The notes below the pieces were generated by a model. It made no database searches. It was not told where the DNA came from and saw only the letters and a program-made list of their open reading frames with translations. 64,000 nt of DNA from Larkinella rosea. GTDB taxonomy: Bacteria > Bacteroidota > Bacteroidia > Cytophagales > Spirosomataceae. This document shows positions 1 to 9,092 of the stretch, one piece after another; the first letter of the stretch is position 1, and the number at the start of each line of letters is the position of its first letter. Location of the stretch: contig NZ_RQJO01000007.1 in assembly GCF_003858635.1 (NCBI RefSeq), positions 1,179,941 to 1,243,940 of the forward strand. The letters are read 5' to 3'. A program made the translations under genes and the position numbers.

Positions 1-742
1 CCATGCCAAAACCGTCGGTGTTCAGCGTCGACCAGTTCGTTTCACCGGCAATCCCGGACTCGTTCCCCATCCAGCGGCAACCCGGACCAATGTCACTGAA
101 AATGATGGCTTTCGGCTGGTGCTTGAAAACCACACCCCGGAACAGGTTCCAGTCGTACTCCTGCCGTTTGCCGTTGGGTCCTTCGCCATTGGCTCCGTCG
201 AACCACTGCTCAAAGACGTTACCATAACTACTCAGCACTTCGTTGAGTGTATTTGCAAAAATCTGGTTGTATTCCGGTGTTCCATAAGCCGGGTGATTGC
301 GGTCCCAGGGAGACAGATAAACGCCGAATTTCAAACCGTATTCCTTGCAGGCATTCGATAGTTCGCGCAGGACATCGCCCTGGCCGTTTTTCCAGGCACT
401 CTCCCGAACCGTATGTTTGCTAAATTTGCTGGGCCAAAGGCAAAACCCGTCGTGGTGTTTGGCCGTAATGATAATTGCTTTCATCCCGGCGGCTTTGGCC
501 GTCCGCGCCCATTGGCGGGCGTCCAGGCGGGATGGATTAAAAACCCGGGGATCTTCGTCACCGTGCCCCCATTCCTGATTGGTAAAGGTATTCGGGCCAA
601 AGTGGATGAACATATAATATTCCATTTGCTGCCATTGCACCTGTTGCGGACTAGGCACTGCGCCGTAAGGAGCCGGAGGAGCGGTTTTCTGGGCAACCAA
701 TCGAATCGAACTTACTAAAACGAACAGAAGTATTTTTTTCAT
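1..742 (-). CDS. alpha-L-fucosidase, GH29 (partial, C-terminus beyond left edge)
   Basis: Secreted glycoside hydrolase that would release alpha-L-fucose from glycans in the periplasm or outside the cell. The first 247 residues are present. Residues 1-18 form a signal peptide (MKKILLFVLVSSIRLVAQ). The GH29 signatures HFGPNTF (about 47-53) and KHHDGF (95-100) are visible, and QWFDG at 179-183 carries Asp182, the position of the GH29 nucleophile. Bacteroidota GH29 enzymes usually run 430-700 residues, so about half is missing here and any carbohydrate-binding domain cannot be seen. The start at 742 is the only one that gives a signal peptide. Assignment is firm at family level; substrate linkage is not determined. 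Confidence 0.93.
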   Translation of the reverse strand, partial: MKKILLFVLVSSIRLVAQKTAPPAPYGAVPSPQQVQWQQMEYYMFIHFGPNTFTNQEWGHGDEDPRVFNPSRLDARQWARTAKAAGMKAIIITAKHHDGFCLWPSKFSKHTVRESAWKNGQGDVLRELSNACKEYGLKFGVYLSPWDRNHPAYGTPEYNQIFANTLNEVLSSYGNVFEQWFDGANGEGPNGKRQEYDWNLFRGVVFKHQPKAIIFSDIGPGCRWMGNESGIAGETNWSTLNTDGFGM

Positions 743-1058
743 TGAATAATGGGTTAATCCGGTCTGTGCCGGGCCGTCGATACGGTCAAAGGCCCTGACA
801 GCGGTGGACTTTTGACGCTGACAAATGATTAAATTCACTGACTGCACTGGTAAAAGTAGTTCAGATTTTCCCAAATGATAAAGCCGAACGACGGTTTTTT
901 GCAGAGGCTTAATTTGGATTTCAGATGCCACCGCCGTCAGGGTCTCGGACTGCTAAAGGGGTAAAAACTAATTTTACCATAAAATACCCGAATAATATAA
1001 GAAATAACTGCGAACCGGGAACGGTTTCCCGTTGTTGATTTAGAACGATATTGCATGT
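743..1058. other. intergenic region between divergent genes, no gene seen
   Basis: 316 bases between the divergent fucosidase and FAD-enzyme genes. It is AT-rich from about 950 to 1010 and should hold both promoters, but no full TAnnTTTG box with an upstream TTG was found. Two short palindromes are present: GTAAAA/TTTTAC at 961-977 and CGGGAA-CGGT-TTCCCG at 1016-1031, the second 28 bases before the FAD-enzyme start. Either could be an operator; neither is proven. Confidence 0.4.
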
Positions 1059-2648
1059 ATGATTCATTCGTTGACATTAACCCTCGATCCGGCGATCGCC
1101 CTCGACAACGCGGCTTTCGAACAGGAAATTTACAACCGGTTATTCCTTCCGTCGGATTTGCTCACGGGCGACGATTCGGAACGACCGGTGGTTCGAAAAC
1201 TTCGTCAGTCCATCGATGCCCGATCGCGGCAGGTGAAAGTCCATATTGATGCCGAGGTTTATGTCGGCGAACAACCGAGCCCCCGGATTGCGTACCAGCG
1301 TCTGTATCCGGACGTCAGCCAGGCCCGTCAGGCCATCGTCGTCGGAGCAGGTCCGGCGGGTTTGTTTGCAGCTTTACGGCTGGTTGAACTGGGAATAAAA
1401 CCGATCGTGCTGGAACGGGGCAGCGATGTTCGGGCGCGTCGGCGCGACCTGGCCGCCATCAATAAAGACCACGTTGTCAATCCGGAATCCAATTACTGTT
1501 TCGGCGAAGGCGGGGCCGGTACTTATTCTGACGGCAAGCTCTACACCCGTTCCAAAAAGCGGGGCGACGTTCGACGGATTCTGGAAATACTGGTTGCCCA
1601 CGGCGCAACGGAACAGATTCTGGTCGACGCTCATCCACACATCGGCACCAACAAATTGCCTGAAGTGGTGATAGCCCTGCGGCAAAGCATTATCGAAGCG
1701 GGTGGCGAAATCCGGTTTAATACCCGCATGGTCGATTTGCTGATTGAACAAAACGAAATTAAGGGCGTTGTAACCGATCGGGGTGATGAATTGACTGGTT
1801 TGGGCGTCATTCTGGCAACGGGTCATTCGGCCCGCGATGTATTTGATTTGTTGCACCAGAAAGGGATCACCATTGAAAATAAACCGTTTGCGATGGGAGT
1901 TCGGATCGAACACCAGCAATCGTTCATCGATCAGGTGCAGTACCACCGCCCCGAACGCGGAGATTACCTGCCGGCGGCTTCCTATAGTCTGGTCACTCAG
2001 ACTCGGCATAAAGGCATCGAACGGGGGGTGTTTTCGTTTTGCATGTGCCCGGGCGGTTTTATCGTTCCAGCCGCTACGGCTCCCGGTGAGTTGGTCGTGA
2101 ATGGCATGTCGCCCTCACGCCGGGATTCGCAATATGCCAATTCGGGACTGGTGGTAGCCATTCACGAGAATGACCTGAAAAATTACCGGGAATTTGGGCC
2201 GCTGGCCGGTATGCAATTTCAGAAAGAAGTGGAACAACGCGCCTGCCAGCTGGCGGGTGGCAACCAGACCGCACCGGCCCAGCGGGTTTCCGATTTTGTC
2301 AACGGTCGTCCGTCGAACCGTCTGTTGCCGACTTCTTACCAACCGGGATTAAAACCGGTCGATATGACGACGGTTTTGCCCGAAACCATTGCCGCACCAC
2401 TGAAAGCCGGTTTGCAGCAGTTTGGCAAATCGATGCGGGGATACGTTACAAATGAAGCCCAGATGATCGGGGTGGAAAGCCGGACCTCCTCGCCAGTGCG
2501 GATTCCGCGGTTGCCCGACACGCTCGAACACGTGCAGATCCGGCGGTTATTTCCGTGCAGTGAAGGTGCCGGATACGCGGGAGGCATTGTTTCCGCGGCT
2601 ATGGATGGCGAAAAATGTGCTGAACAACTGATTAAACGATATGCTTGA
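1059..2648 (+). CDS. FAD-dependent dehydrogenase of the COG2509 type
   Basis: Predicted cytosolic flavoprotein oxidoreductase of 529 residues. An N-terminal ferredoxin-like segment (about 1-85) precedes a dinucleotide-binding Rossmann motif, VVGAGPAGLFAALRLVELG, near residues 94-112, with the acidic end of the second strand at VLERG. Family hallmarks further on are NYCFGEGGAGTYSDGKLYTR, CMCPGGFIVPA and the C-terminal EGAGYAGGIVSAAMDG that closes the FAD site. The natural substrate of this family is not established. The stop codon lies inside the next gene (8-base overlap with the Nudix gene), so the two are very likely co-transcribed and translationally coupled. Confidence 0.88.
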   Translation: MIHSLTLTLDPAIALDNAAFEQEIYNRLFLPSDLLTGDDSERPVVRKLRQSIDARSRQVKVHIDAEVYVGEQPSPRIAYQRLYPDVSQARQAIVVGAGPAGLFAALRLVELGIKPIVLERGSDVRARRRDLAAINKDHVVNPESNYCFGEGGAGTYSDGKLYTRSKKRGDVRRILEILVAHGATEQILVDAHPHIGTNKLPEVVIALRQSIIEAGGEIRFNTRMVDLLIEQNEIKGVVTDRGDELTGLGVILATGHSARDVFDLLHQKGITIENKPFAMGVRIEHQQSFIDQVQYHRPERGDYLPAASYSLVTQTRHKGIERGVFSFCMCPGGFIVPAATAPGELVVNGMSPSRRDSQYANSGLVVAIHENDLKNYREFGPLAGMQFQKEVEQRACQLAGGNQTAPAQRVSDFVNGRPSNRLLPTSYQPGLKPVDMTTVLPETIAAPLKAGLQQFGKSMRGYVTNEAQMIGVESRTSSPVRIPRLPDTLEHVQIRRLFPCSEGAGYAGGIVSAAMDGEKCAEQLIKRYA

Positions 2649-3288
2649 TTCTTCGTTTCATAGCTTCGCCAGTTCCCTGCGCGAACGGCTGGCCGAACCG
2701 CTGCCCGGTGCCGATGCCCATTTAAAAATGGCTTCCCGGTCGCGGCTACGGATGGCGATGCAACCGAACGAACGAACCCGGCGCAGTGCCGTCCTGATTG
2801 TTTTTTATCCCTACCAGAATTCGATCTATGTCCCCCTGATTCTGCGTCCGCAGTACGACGGTGTTCACGCCGGTCAAATGGCTTTTCCGGGTGGACGCAT
2901 GGAGCGAAGCGATGAAAACCTGATTCGCACGGCCCTGCGCGAAGCCCAGGAGGAGGTTGGCATTCGGGTGTCCGATGTGAAAGTGTTGGGCAAATTGACC
3001 GAGATCTACATTCCTCCCAGCAATTTTTTCGTGCAACCGGTGGTGGGCATTCTTCCTTACCGACCGGATTTCTACCCCGATCCGCGCGAGGTCGAACACG
3101 TTGTTGAGGTATCGTTAGACGAATTGATGGATGAGAGCATCATCGGCGAAAATGCCATCGAAATCCGGGGGGTGGTGATCGATGCTCCTTTTTACCAATT
3201 GCAGGGGTTTAAAGTCTGGGGGGCGACCGCTATGATGATCAGTGAATTACTGACGGTTATTCACTCCGTTCCCAAGCAAAATCCTTAA
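2641..3288 (+). CDS. CoA pyrophosphatase-like Nudix hydrolase
   Basis: Nudix hydrolase of 215 residues. The Nudix helix is clear: FPGG followed by TALREAQEEVGI at about residues 99-110, giving the REUxEExGU metal-binding core. The preceding segment (LILRPQYDGVHAGQMAFPGG) matches the NUDT7/NUDT8/NudL subgroup that splits coenzyme A and its derivatives into 3',5'-ADP and 4'-phosphopantetheine. It overlaps the upstream FAD-enzyme gene by 8 bases. The subgroup call rests on this one motif, so a related diphosphate substrate remains possible. Confidence 0.85.
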   Translation: MLDSSFHSFASSLRERLAEPLPGADAHLKMASRSRLRMAMQPNERTRRSAVLIVFYPYQNSIYVPLILRPQYDGVHAGQMAFPGGRMERSDENLIRTALREAQEEVGIRVSDVKVLGKLTEIYIPPSNFFVQPVVGILPYRPDFYPDPREVEHVVEVSLDELMDESIIGENAIEIRGVVIDAPFYQLQGFKVWGATAMMISELLTVIHSVPKQNP

Positions 3289-3619
3289 AAATAGCGGCTA
3301 TTCTGTTTAAAAATGATTATATTTGTGATACAAGTATCATATAGTTTTTTTTGTCAGTATATGAATGCAACCAAAACTTCCGGAAAAAGGGATGCCGAAC
3401 CTTTTCAGGTATTTTTCATAAAACCGGCACTTCTTGTATAAATTCCAATTTGGCATCATAAAGAGCTTGATTATTCGGTTTGAATCCCGTTTTTAAGCAG
3501 ATCAGGCCGGTTTTTTCGAAAACAATTGTATCTTTATGAAGCTATCGACGGATTATTTCTTCCCGCCGACCCAATCAAACCGATAGCATTTACCAAAGCA
3601 TTTATCCGTACCCATTCGA
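3289..3619. other. AT-rich intergenic region upstream of parC
   Basis: 331 bases with no convincing reading frame. It holds the end of the Nudix operon and the promoter of parC. A near match to the Bacteroidota -7 box, TATCTTTA, sits at about 3530-3537, roughly 80 bases before the parC start, but I found no well-spaced TTG. The palindrome at 3326-3339 is listed separately. Confidence 0.4.
3326..3339. promoter_or_regulatory. 6-2-6 palindrome TGATAC-AA-GTATCA
   Basis: Perfect 6-base inverted repeat with a two-base centre, followed by a run of eight T from 3344. The loop is too short for an ordinary intrinsic terminator, so a protein-binding operator is as likely as a weak terminator for the Nudix operon. 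Confidence 0.25.
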
Positions 3620-6283
3620 ATGAGCGAAATTCTGGACCCCACTGAATTACCGGAAGATCAAAATGAAAATACCCTGCACCAGCAAACCGTGGTATCGGGC
3701 CTGTATGAAAACTGGTTTTTAGAGTATGCGTCATACGTTATTCTGGAAAGAGCGGTTCCCGCCGTTGAAGACGGTCTCAAACCCGTGCAGCGCCGGATTC
3801 TTCATGCCCTGAACGAAATGGACGACGGACGTTTTAACAAAGTAGCGAACGTCATTGGTCAAACCATGCAATACCACCCGCATGGCGATGCTTCCATTGG
3901 CGATGCCATAACGACGATCGGTCAGAAAAACCTCGTTTTTGATATTCAGGGTAACTGGGGCGACATCCGTACCGGCGATGGCGCTGCGGCTCCCCGCTAC
4001 ATCGAAGTCCGGTTGTCGAAGTTCGGGAACGACGTCATTTTCAATCCGCAAACTACCGAATGGCAGTTATCCTACGACGGTCGTAAAAAAGAACCGGTTA
4101 CCTTACCGGTCAAATTTCCGCTGCTCCTGGCGATGGGAGTTGAGGGAATTGCGGTCGGTTTGTCGACCAAAATTCTGCCCCACAACTTCATTGAGTTGGT
4201 CGAAGCATCGATTAACATTCTGAAGGAAAAACCGGTAACCCTATTTCCCGACTTTCTAACCGGCGGTTACATTGACGTAAGCAATTACAACGATGGCGGA
4301 CGCGGAGGCAAGGCTCGCATTCGGGCAAAAATCGAGGAATTTGATAAAAAAACGCTGATAATCCGCGAAATCCCATTCGGGACCACAACGACCTCGATCA
4401 AAGATTCGATCATCAAAGCCAACGACGACGGTAAAATCAAAATCAAGAAAGTGGAAGATCTGACGTCGAAAGATGTTGAAATCCACGTTCACCTGGCGCC
4501 CGGCGTTTCACCCGATATCACAATCGATGCCTTATATGCCTTCACCGAATGTGAAGTCTCGGCGTCTCCGAATGCCTGCGTCATCATTGGCGAAAAACCG
4601 CATTTTGTTACCGTCACCGAAATATTAAAAATCAATACAAACCAGACGGTTCAACTGCTGGAGCGGGAATTGCAAATTCGCCGGGCCGAGTTGATGGAAA
4701 AACTGCTTTACAGTTCGCTCGAAAAAATCTTCATTGAAAACCGCATTTACCGAAAAATTGAAGAATGCGAAACCTTTGAGGCTGTTCTGGAAACGATCGA
4801 CAAAGGGCTTAAACCGTACAAAAAGCAGTTTTACCGTGAAATTACGCAGGACGATCTGTTGCGGCTGACCGAAATCCGGATTAAGCGGATTTCAAAATAC
4901 GACGGTTTTAAAGCCGACGAACTGATGCGCCGGTTGGAACAGGAACTGGCCGAAGTCGATGACAACCTGGCCAATTTGACCCGCTACGCGATCAGCTATT
5001 TTAAAGATTTGCTGAAAAAATACGGCAAAGGCCGGGAGCGCAAAACCGAGGTGCGGGCCTTCAATACCATTGCAGCCAACGTGGTGGCGGCCGCCAATGC
5101 CAAACTCTACGTCGATCGCGAAGGCGGTTTTGTCGGTTCGGGTTTGAAAAAAGACGAGTTTGTTTCCGACTGCTCCGACATTGACGATATCATTATTTTC
5201 CGGCGCGATGGCAAATGCCTGGTTACTAAAATTCAGGATAAAACGTTCGTCGGCAAGGATATTATCTATTGCGCCGTCTTTAAGAAAAATGACGAACGCA
5301 AGGTGTATAACATATTGTATCTCGACGGTAAATCGGGCATTACGATGGCAAAGCGGTTTAGTGTGACCGCCGTTACCCGCGACCGGGAATATGACCTGAC
5401 GATGGGTAATCCGAAATCGAAAGTGCTGTGGTTCAGTGCCAACGACAATGGGGAAGCCGAAATCGTTACGATTAATCTAACCGCCCAGAGTTCGGCTAAA
5501 AACAAACAGTTTGATTACAACTTTGCGGAAGTCGGCATTAAAAACCGCTCTGCCCAGGGTAACATTCTTACCAAATATCCCGTGCGGAAAGTAAGTCTGA
5601 AATCCGGTGGAGTTTCAACCCTCGGTGGAGTCGATATCTGGTATGATGAACACCTTGGCCGTTTGAATCGCGACGAGCGTGGAAAATATTTAGGCAACTT
5701 TGACAACGGTGCGGGCATTTTGGTCGTCTACAAAGATGGGCAATATGAATTGACCAATTATAATTTGACCAATCGGTATGAGCCGTCCGAAATTGCCGTG
5801 CTGGAGAAATTTAGTGGCGAGCAGATTTTATCGGCGGTTTATTACGAACACAACCAGAAATCACATTATGTGAAGCGGTTTAAGGTGGAAACCACGACGC
5901 AGGACAAGAAATTCAGCTTCATTGGCGACGCGAAGGGCTCGAAATTGCTGGCAGTCTCTGCCGATCAGTTTCCCCGTTTTGAAATCAGCCACCAGATGAA
6001 AGACAAGGGGCCGCTCGAGAAAATGGTGCTGGAACCGGAAGGTTTTATCGACGTTCGCGGCTGGAAAGCCCTGGGAGCAAAATTGCCTTTTGCCAAGGTG
6101 AAAGAGGTCAAACTGTTACCACCCAAACGGAATAATGAACGTGATGTAGTAGGAAATACAATGATAAGTTCTAACTTAATCGTTGTTGAGTCGGAAACCG
6201 ACGAACCGATGGCCGCCGAAACCCCCGATATGGAAAACAATGAAACCGAGCAACCGGCGAAACAACTAGGACTGTTTTCATGA
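3620..6283 (+). CDS. parC: DNA topoisomerase IV subunit A
   Basis: Type IIA topoisomerase A subunit of 887 residues that breaks and rejoins DNA together with ParE to unlink daughter chromosomes. The N-terminal winged-helix and tower region is intact: YASYVILERAVPAVEDGLKP near residues 36-55, the quinolone-pocket segment YHPHGDASIGD at 85-95, and the active-site Tyr127 preceded by Arg126 in AAPRYIEVRLS. A long C-terminal part (about 520-830) has repeated beta-strand blocks consistent with the beta-pinwheel. ParC is preferred over GyrA from overall similarity to Cytophagales ParC; the partner parE is not in the window. The next gene starts one base after the stop codon. Confidence 0.93.
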   Translation: MSEILDPTELPEDQNENTLHQQTVVSGLYENWFLEYASYVILERAVPAVEDGLKPVQRRILHALNEMDDGRFNKVANVIGQTMQYHPHGDASIGDAITTIGQKNLVFDIQGNWGDIRTGDGAAAPRYIEVRLSKFGNDVIFNPQTTEWQLSYDGRKKEPVTLPVKFPLLLAMGVEGIAVGLSTKILPHNFIELVEASINILKEKPVTLFPDFLTGGYIDVSNYNDGGRGGKARIRAKIEEFDKKTLIIREIPFGTTTTSIKDSIIKANDDGKIKIKKVEDLTSKDVEIHVHLAPGVSPDITIDALYAFTECEVSASPNACVIIGEKPHFVTVTEILKINTNQTVQLLERELQIRRAELMEKLLYSSLEKIFIENRIYRKIEECETFEAVLETIDKGLKPYKKQFYREITQDDLLRLTEIRIKRISKYDGFKADELMRRLEQELAEVDDNLANLTRYAISYFKDLLKKYGKGRERKTEVRAFNTIAANVVAAANAKLYVDREGGFVGSGLKKDEFVSDCSDIDDIIIFRRDGKCLVTKIQDKTFVGKDIIYCAVFKKNDERKVYNILYLDGKSGITMAKRFSVTAVTRDREYDLTMGNPKSKVLWFSANDNGEAEIVTINLTAQSSAKNKQFDYNFAEVGIKNRSAQGNILTKYPVRKVSLKSGGVSTLGGVDIWYDEHLGRLNRDERGKYLGNFDNGAGILVVYKDGQYELTNYNLTNRYEPSEIAVLEKFSGEQILSAVYYEHNQKSHYVKRFKVETTTQDKKFSFIGDAKGSKLLAVSADQFPRFEISHQMKDKGPLEKMVLEPEGFIDVRGWKALGAKLPFAKVKEVKLLPPKRNNERDVVGNTMISSNLIVVESETDEPMAAETPDMENNETEQPAKQLGLFS

Positions 6284-6284
6284 C

Positions 6285-6992
6285 ATGAACCCAATGTCGT
6301 ATACGACTGGCCAGCAATCCGGCGATTCTAAAGGAACACGTGCTCCCGTTCGGGTGTCGCGGATGAAGCGTCTCATCAAGGGCAGCATTGCCTTTGGGTT
6401 CGTGGGCGTCACCGTCGTGCTCCTTTGTAATTTCTGGGTTGTTTACAGCACGCGTAGCCAGGTATACTTCAACATTGATTTGCTGCCTTCCAATGAAGTT
6501 GGGCTGGTTTTGGGCACCAGCAAGTCGGTGAAAAGCGGCAACGAAAACCTTTTTTTCCGGTATCGCATGGAAGCCACAGCCCGGCTTTGGAAGGTTGGCA
6601 AAATCAAACATATCATTTTGAGTGGGAACAACGATTCGGAATATTACAACGAACCTTCCGACATGAAAAAAGCCCTGCTCCGGCTGGGCATTCCCGAAGC
6701 CGACATGACACTGGATTACGCCGGTTACCGTACCTTCGATTCGGTGGTTCGCTGCAAACAGGTCTTCAATCAGGACAAGATCACGATTATTTCCCAGAAT
6801 TTCCACAACGCCCGTGCCCTCTACATTGGCAATCACCAGGGGATGTCGGCCATTGCCTTTGCCGCCCAGGACATTCCGGGGGGATATTCGTTTCGCACTT
6901 TAATCCGCGAGTACCTTGCCCGCCCGCTGGCTGTGCTGGATGTGTATATCGTACACCCGCAACCCGAAATGGAAAATAAGGAGATAAAGTAA
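6285..6992 (+). CDS. SanA/YdcF-like DUF218 membrane protein
   Basis: 235-residue inner-membrane protein with a cytosolic basic N-terminus, one membrane segment at about 33-52 and a periplasmic DUF218 domain. The family signs are VGLVLGTSKSVKSG, the segment KIKHIILSGNN and the acidic pair near SDMKKALLRLGIPEADM, followed by ITIISQNFHNARALYI. SanA in E. coli affects envelope permeability to vancomycin; the biochemical role of the family is unsettled. It starts one base after parC ends, so it is co-transcribed with it, although no functional link is evident. Met4 and Met27 are possible later starts. Confidence 0.85.
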   Translation: MNPMSYTTGQQSGDSKGTRAPVRVSRMKRLIKGSIAFGFVGVTVVLLCNFWVVYSTRSQVYFNIDLLPSNEVGLVLGTSKSVKSGNENLFFRYRMEATARLWKVGKIKHIILSGNNDSEYYNEPSDMKKALLRLGIPEADMTLDYAGYRTFDSVVRCKQVFNQDKITIISQNFHNARALYIGNHQGMSAIAFAAQDIPGGYSFRTLIREYLARPLAVLDVYIVHPQPEMENKEIK

Positions 6993-7147
6993 GTTCCAAT
7001 CATTATTCGTTCCCTTCCAGATCCGGTAATCACGTAAGTTATCCGGCCAAAACCGCCGGTTATTCATTTCCGTTGTAAAAACCAGTAGCGCTTTTCTATT
7101 TTTAGATGGGCAACCATTATTTGACTGGTTTTACCAAACAACAGACC

Positions 7148-8260
7148 ATGAAATTCATCTCTTTCCTACTCTCTATTCTCGGATTTGGCGCCTTGTTTTC
7201 CTGTAAGAAATCGGGGTATGAAATCAAGGATGGGGTGGTTTATTTCAAGAACGTTCCGGTACGCGCTGCTGATGCCAATTCATTTGAATCATTGAACAGT
7301 GTGTTTGGGAAAGATGTCAAAAATGCTTATTACCGAGGCTATCCCATTGATGCCGACTGCCACAGTTTTGTAGCGCTGAACGAGAATTATGCGAAAGATA
7401 AATCTTCGGTTTTTTATTGCACAAATGCGCTGGACGGGAAGACTTATTTTACGACCCGGAATAACAAAATAAGCAAAATTAATGGAGCAGACGCTGCCAC
7501 TTTTGAATTGCTGGCGTATAATTATGCGAAAGACAAATCGCACTGTTATGCAGATGGCATTTCATTTCCGGTACAGGATCTGGCTACTTTTACACCACTC
7601 GATGGAACGTATGCGACAGATAAAGAAGTTGGCTATTTTCGGTTAACACCTATATTAAAAAGTGATGGAAGTTCGTTTAAACCGCTATCCGGTGGTTTTT
7701 CAAAAGATCGGATTCAGGTATATTATTCGTGGATGAAGTCAGATGATTCTTCGGGCAGAAGTGTTCCTACATCGAAGGTTATTGCAGGTGCTGATCCGGT
7801 TTCATTTACGGTTTTAGATGGAGATTATTCAACGGACAAAACCCATGTTTATTACAAAACCGGCATGTTAACATCGGCTAATCCGCTCACCATCCATTTT
7901 CTGAAACCGTATGAATACAATTACGTTTCGGATTCAACGCATCTCTATTATCAGGATCAACGCATTCAAAATGCTGATTTAAATTCGTTTGAAACACTTG
8001 CTGAAGGCTACGCACGGGATACCCGATCCGTTTTTTTCAAAGCTAATTCCCTGAAGAATAGTGATCCGGGTTCATTCACGGTATTGAATGGCGGTTATGC
8101 AAAAGATAAAGCACATGTGTATTTTATGGGAAACGAAATCAGGAATGCGGATCCGGCCTCTTTTAAAATGGTTGATAATGTTTACGAACAGGATGCAGGT
8201 GATGCCGGTTCGACCTATTACAACGGCAAGAAAACAGGAAAAAACCGCACGAATTTATAA
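7148..8260 (+). CDS. DKNYY-repeat lipoprotein
   Basis: 370-residue predicted lipoprotein built almost wholly of DKNYY-type repeats. The lipobox LFSC lies near residues 15-18 of the chosen start (MKFISFLLSILGFGALFSC). About nine repeats follow, each reading roughly 'ADxxSFxxLxxxYAKDKxxVYY', for example NYAKDKSSVFY, DYSTDKTHVYY and GYAKDKAHVYF. The family is common in environmental bacteria and has no established function. An in-frame start at 7106 would add 14 residues before the signal peptide and is less likely; a TATTTTTA box at 7097-7104 would also put transcription start after 7106. The stop codon overlaps the end of the decayed gene on the other strand. Confidence 0.85.
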   Translation: MKFISFLLSILGFGALFSCKKSGYEIKDGVVYFKNVPVRAADANSFESLNSVFGKDVKNAYYRGYPIDADCHSFVALNENYAKDKSSVFYCTNALDGKTYFTTRNNKISKINGADAATFELLAYNYAKDKSHCYADGISFPVQDLATFTPLDGTYATDKEVGYFRLTPILKSDGSSFKPLSGGFSKDRIQVYYSWMKSDDSSGRSVPTSKVIAGADPVSFTVLDGDYSTDKTHVYYKTGMLTSANPLTIHFLKPYEYNYVSDSTHLYYQDQRIQNADLNSFETLAEGYARDTRSVFFKANSLKNSDPGSFTVLNGGYAKDKAHVYFMGNEIRNADPASFKMVDNVYEQDAGDAGSTYYNGKKTGKNRTNL

Positions 8261-8860
8261 GTTGGAAATTGTGGTTTTCTTTTTTTTAAACCTAAATTTT
8301 ACTTTGTAATTGATCCCACTAACAACGTTACTTCCTTCTTCCAAATCGGTTTGTAGCACGTCTTTAAAAACCAGAAAATCCTGGCTTTGGCTTTTTATTA
8401 AATCTACATTGACACCTGCTTTGTACGACATCTGATCAAACCCGCGCCCACCAGATAAAATAAATCAGCGGAAACAAAAGGCGTAATTCGGGAAGACGTC
8501 TCATACGACAATTCCAGTTTATTCCGCATATAACTCCCGGCCGCAACCAGCCCTTCGGCATCATCGTTAGACTGGTTCCAATACCGAAGTCGAAAATCCA
8601 GTTTTAGCCTATCCCCAATGTATGATTTTTCATATCCGCCCGAATCGCCGTCCAGTTGGTCGCCGTCATCGTTATTTCCAGGGTATTGCCCTGATTCTGA
8701 GAAAAAACAACCGCCTAACTGGGATCGACATCATTGCCATGCGACTCCCCGAATTGGTGGGTTCCGGATCAGCATCAATCGCTTATTGTTTGCAGGAAAT
8801 ACCAATTCCGATTAAAGAAACCAGCAACAGCAGGCGAAAAGGCTTTATAAAAATGAACAG
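8255..8860 (-). pseudogene. decayed DUF2490-like outer-membrane beta-barrel gene
   Basis: No intact frame crosses this stretch, but the minus strand holds fragments that fit one barrel protein. Around 8450-8620 one frame reads GDRLKLDFRLRYWNQ and later SSRITPFVSADLFYLVG. After a frame change near 8441-8452 the next frame continues QMSYKAGVNVDL and ends GINYKVKFRFKKKK before a stop at 8255-8257. The alternating pattern, the Arg-rich strands and the closing strand resemble DUF2490 porin-like proteins. A signal-peptide-like hydrophobic start (PFRLLLLVSLIGIGISC) lies at about 8790-8850 in another frame, followed by stops. At least two lesions are needed, so I call it a pseudogene; a sequencing error could explain the one near 8445 but not both. 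Confidence 0.6.
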
Positions 8861-9092
8861 TTAGGATGGATATTTGACCGTAGGATCGCAAGTACAAAAA
8901 CGTTGCAGCCAACTTTTGCCGGTTACGTTTTCGTTAAATCACTTTGGCGGTTCACTCCTCCGATTCGGCGTTTCACACCTTCCGGCTTGTGCTTCGGGGC
9001 AATTGGAATTAACTTGCAGTCAGCATTGTCATAGGAAGCTTTTTTATCGTGACGTTATGACCTTTATCTACCACAAGCGAGAGAAGACGGAA

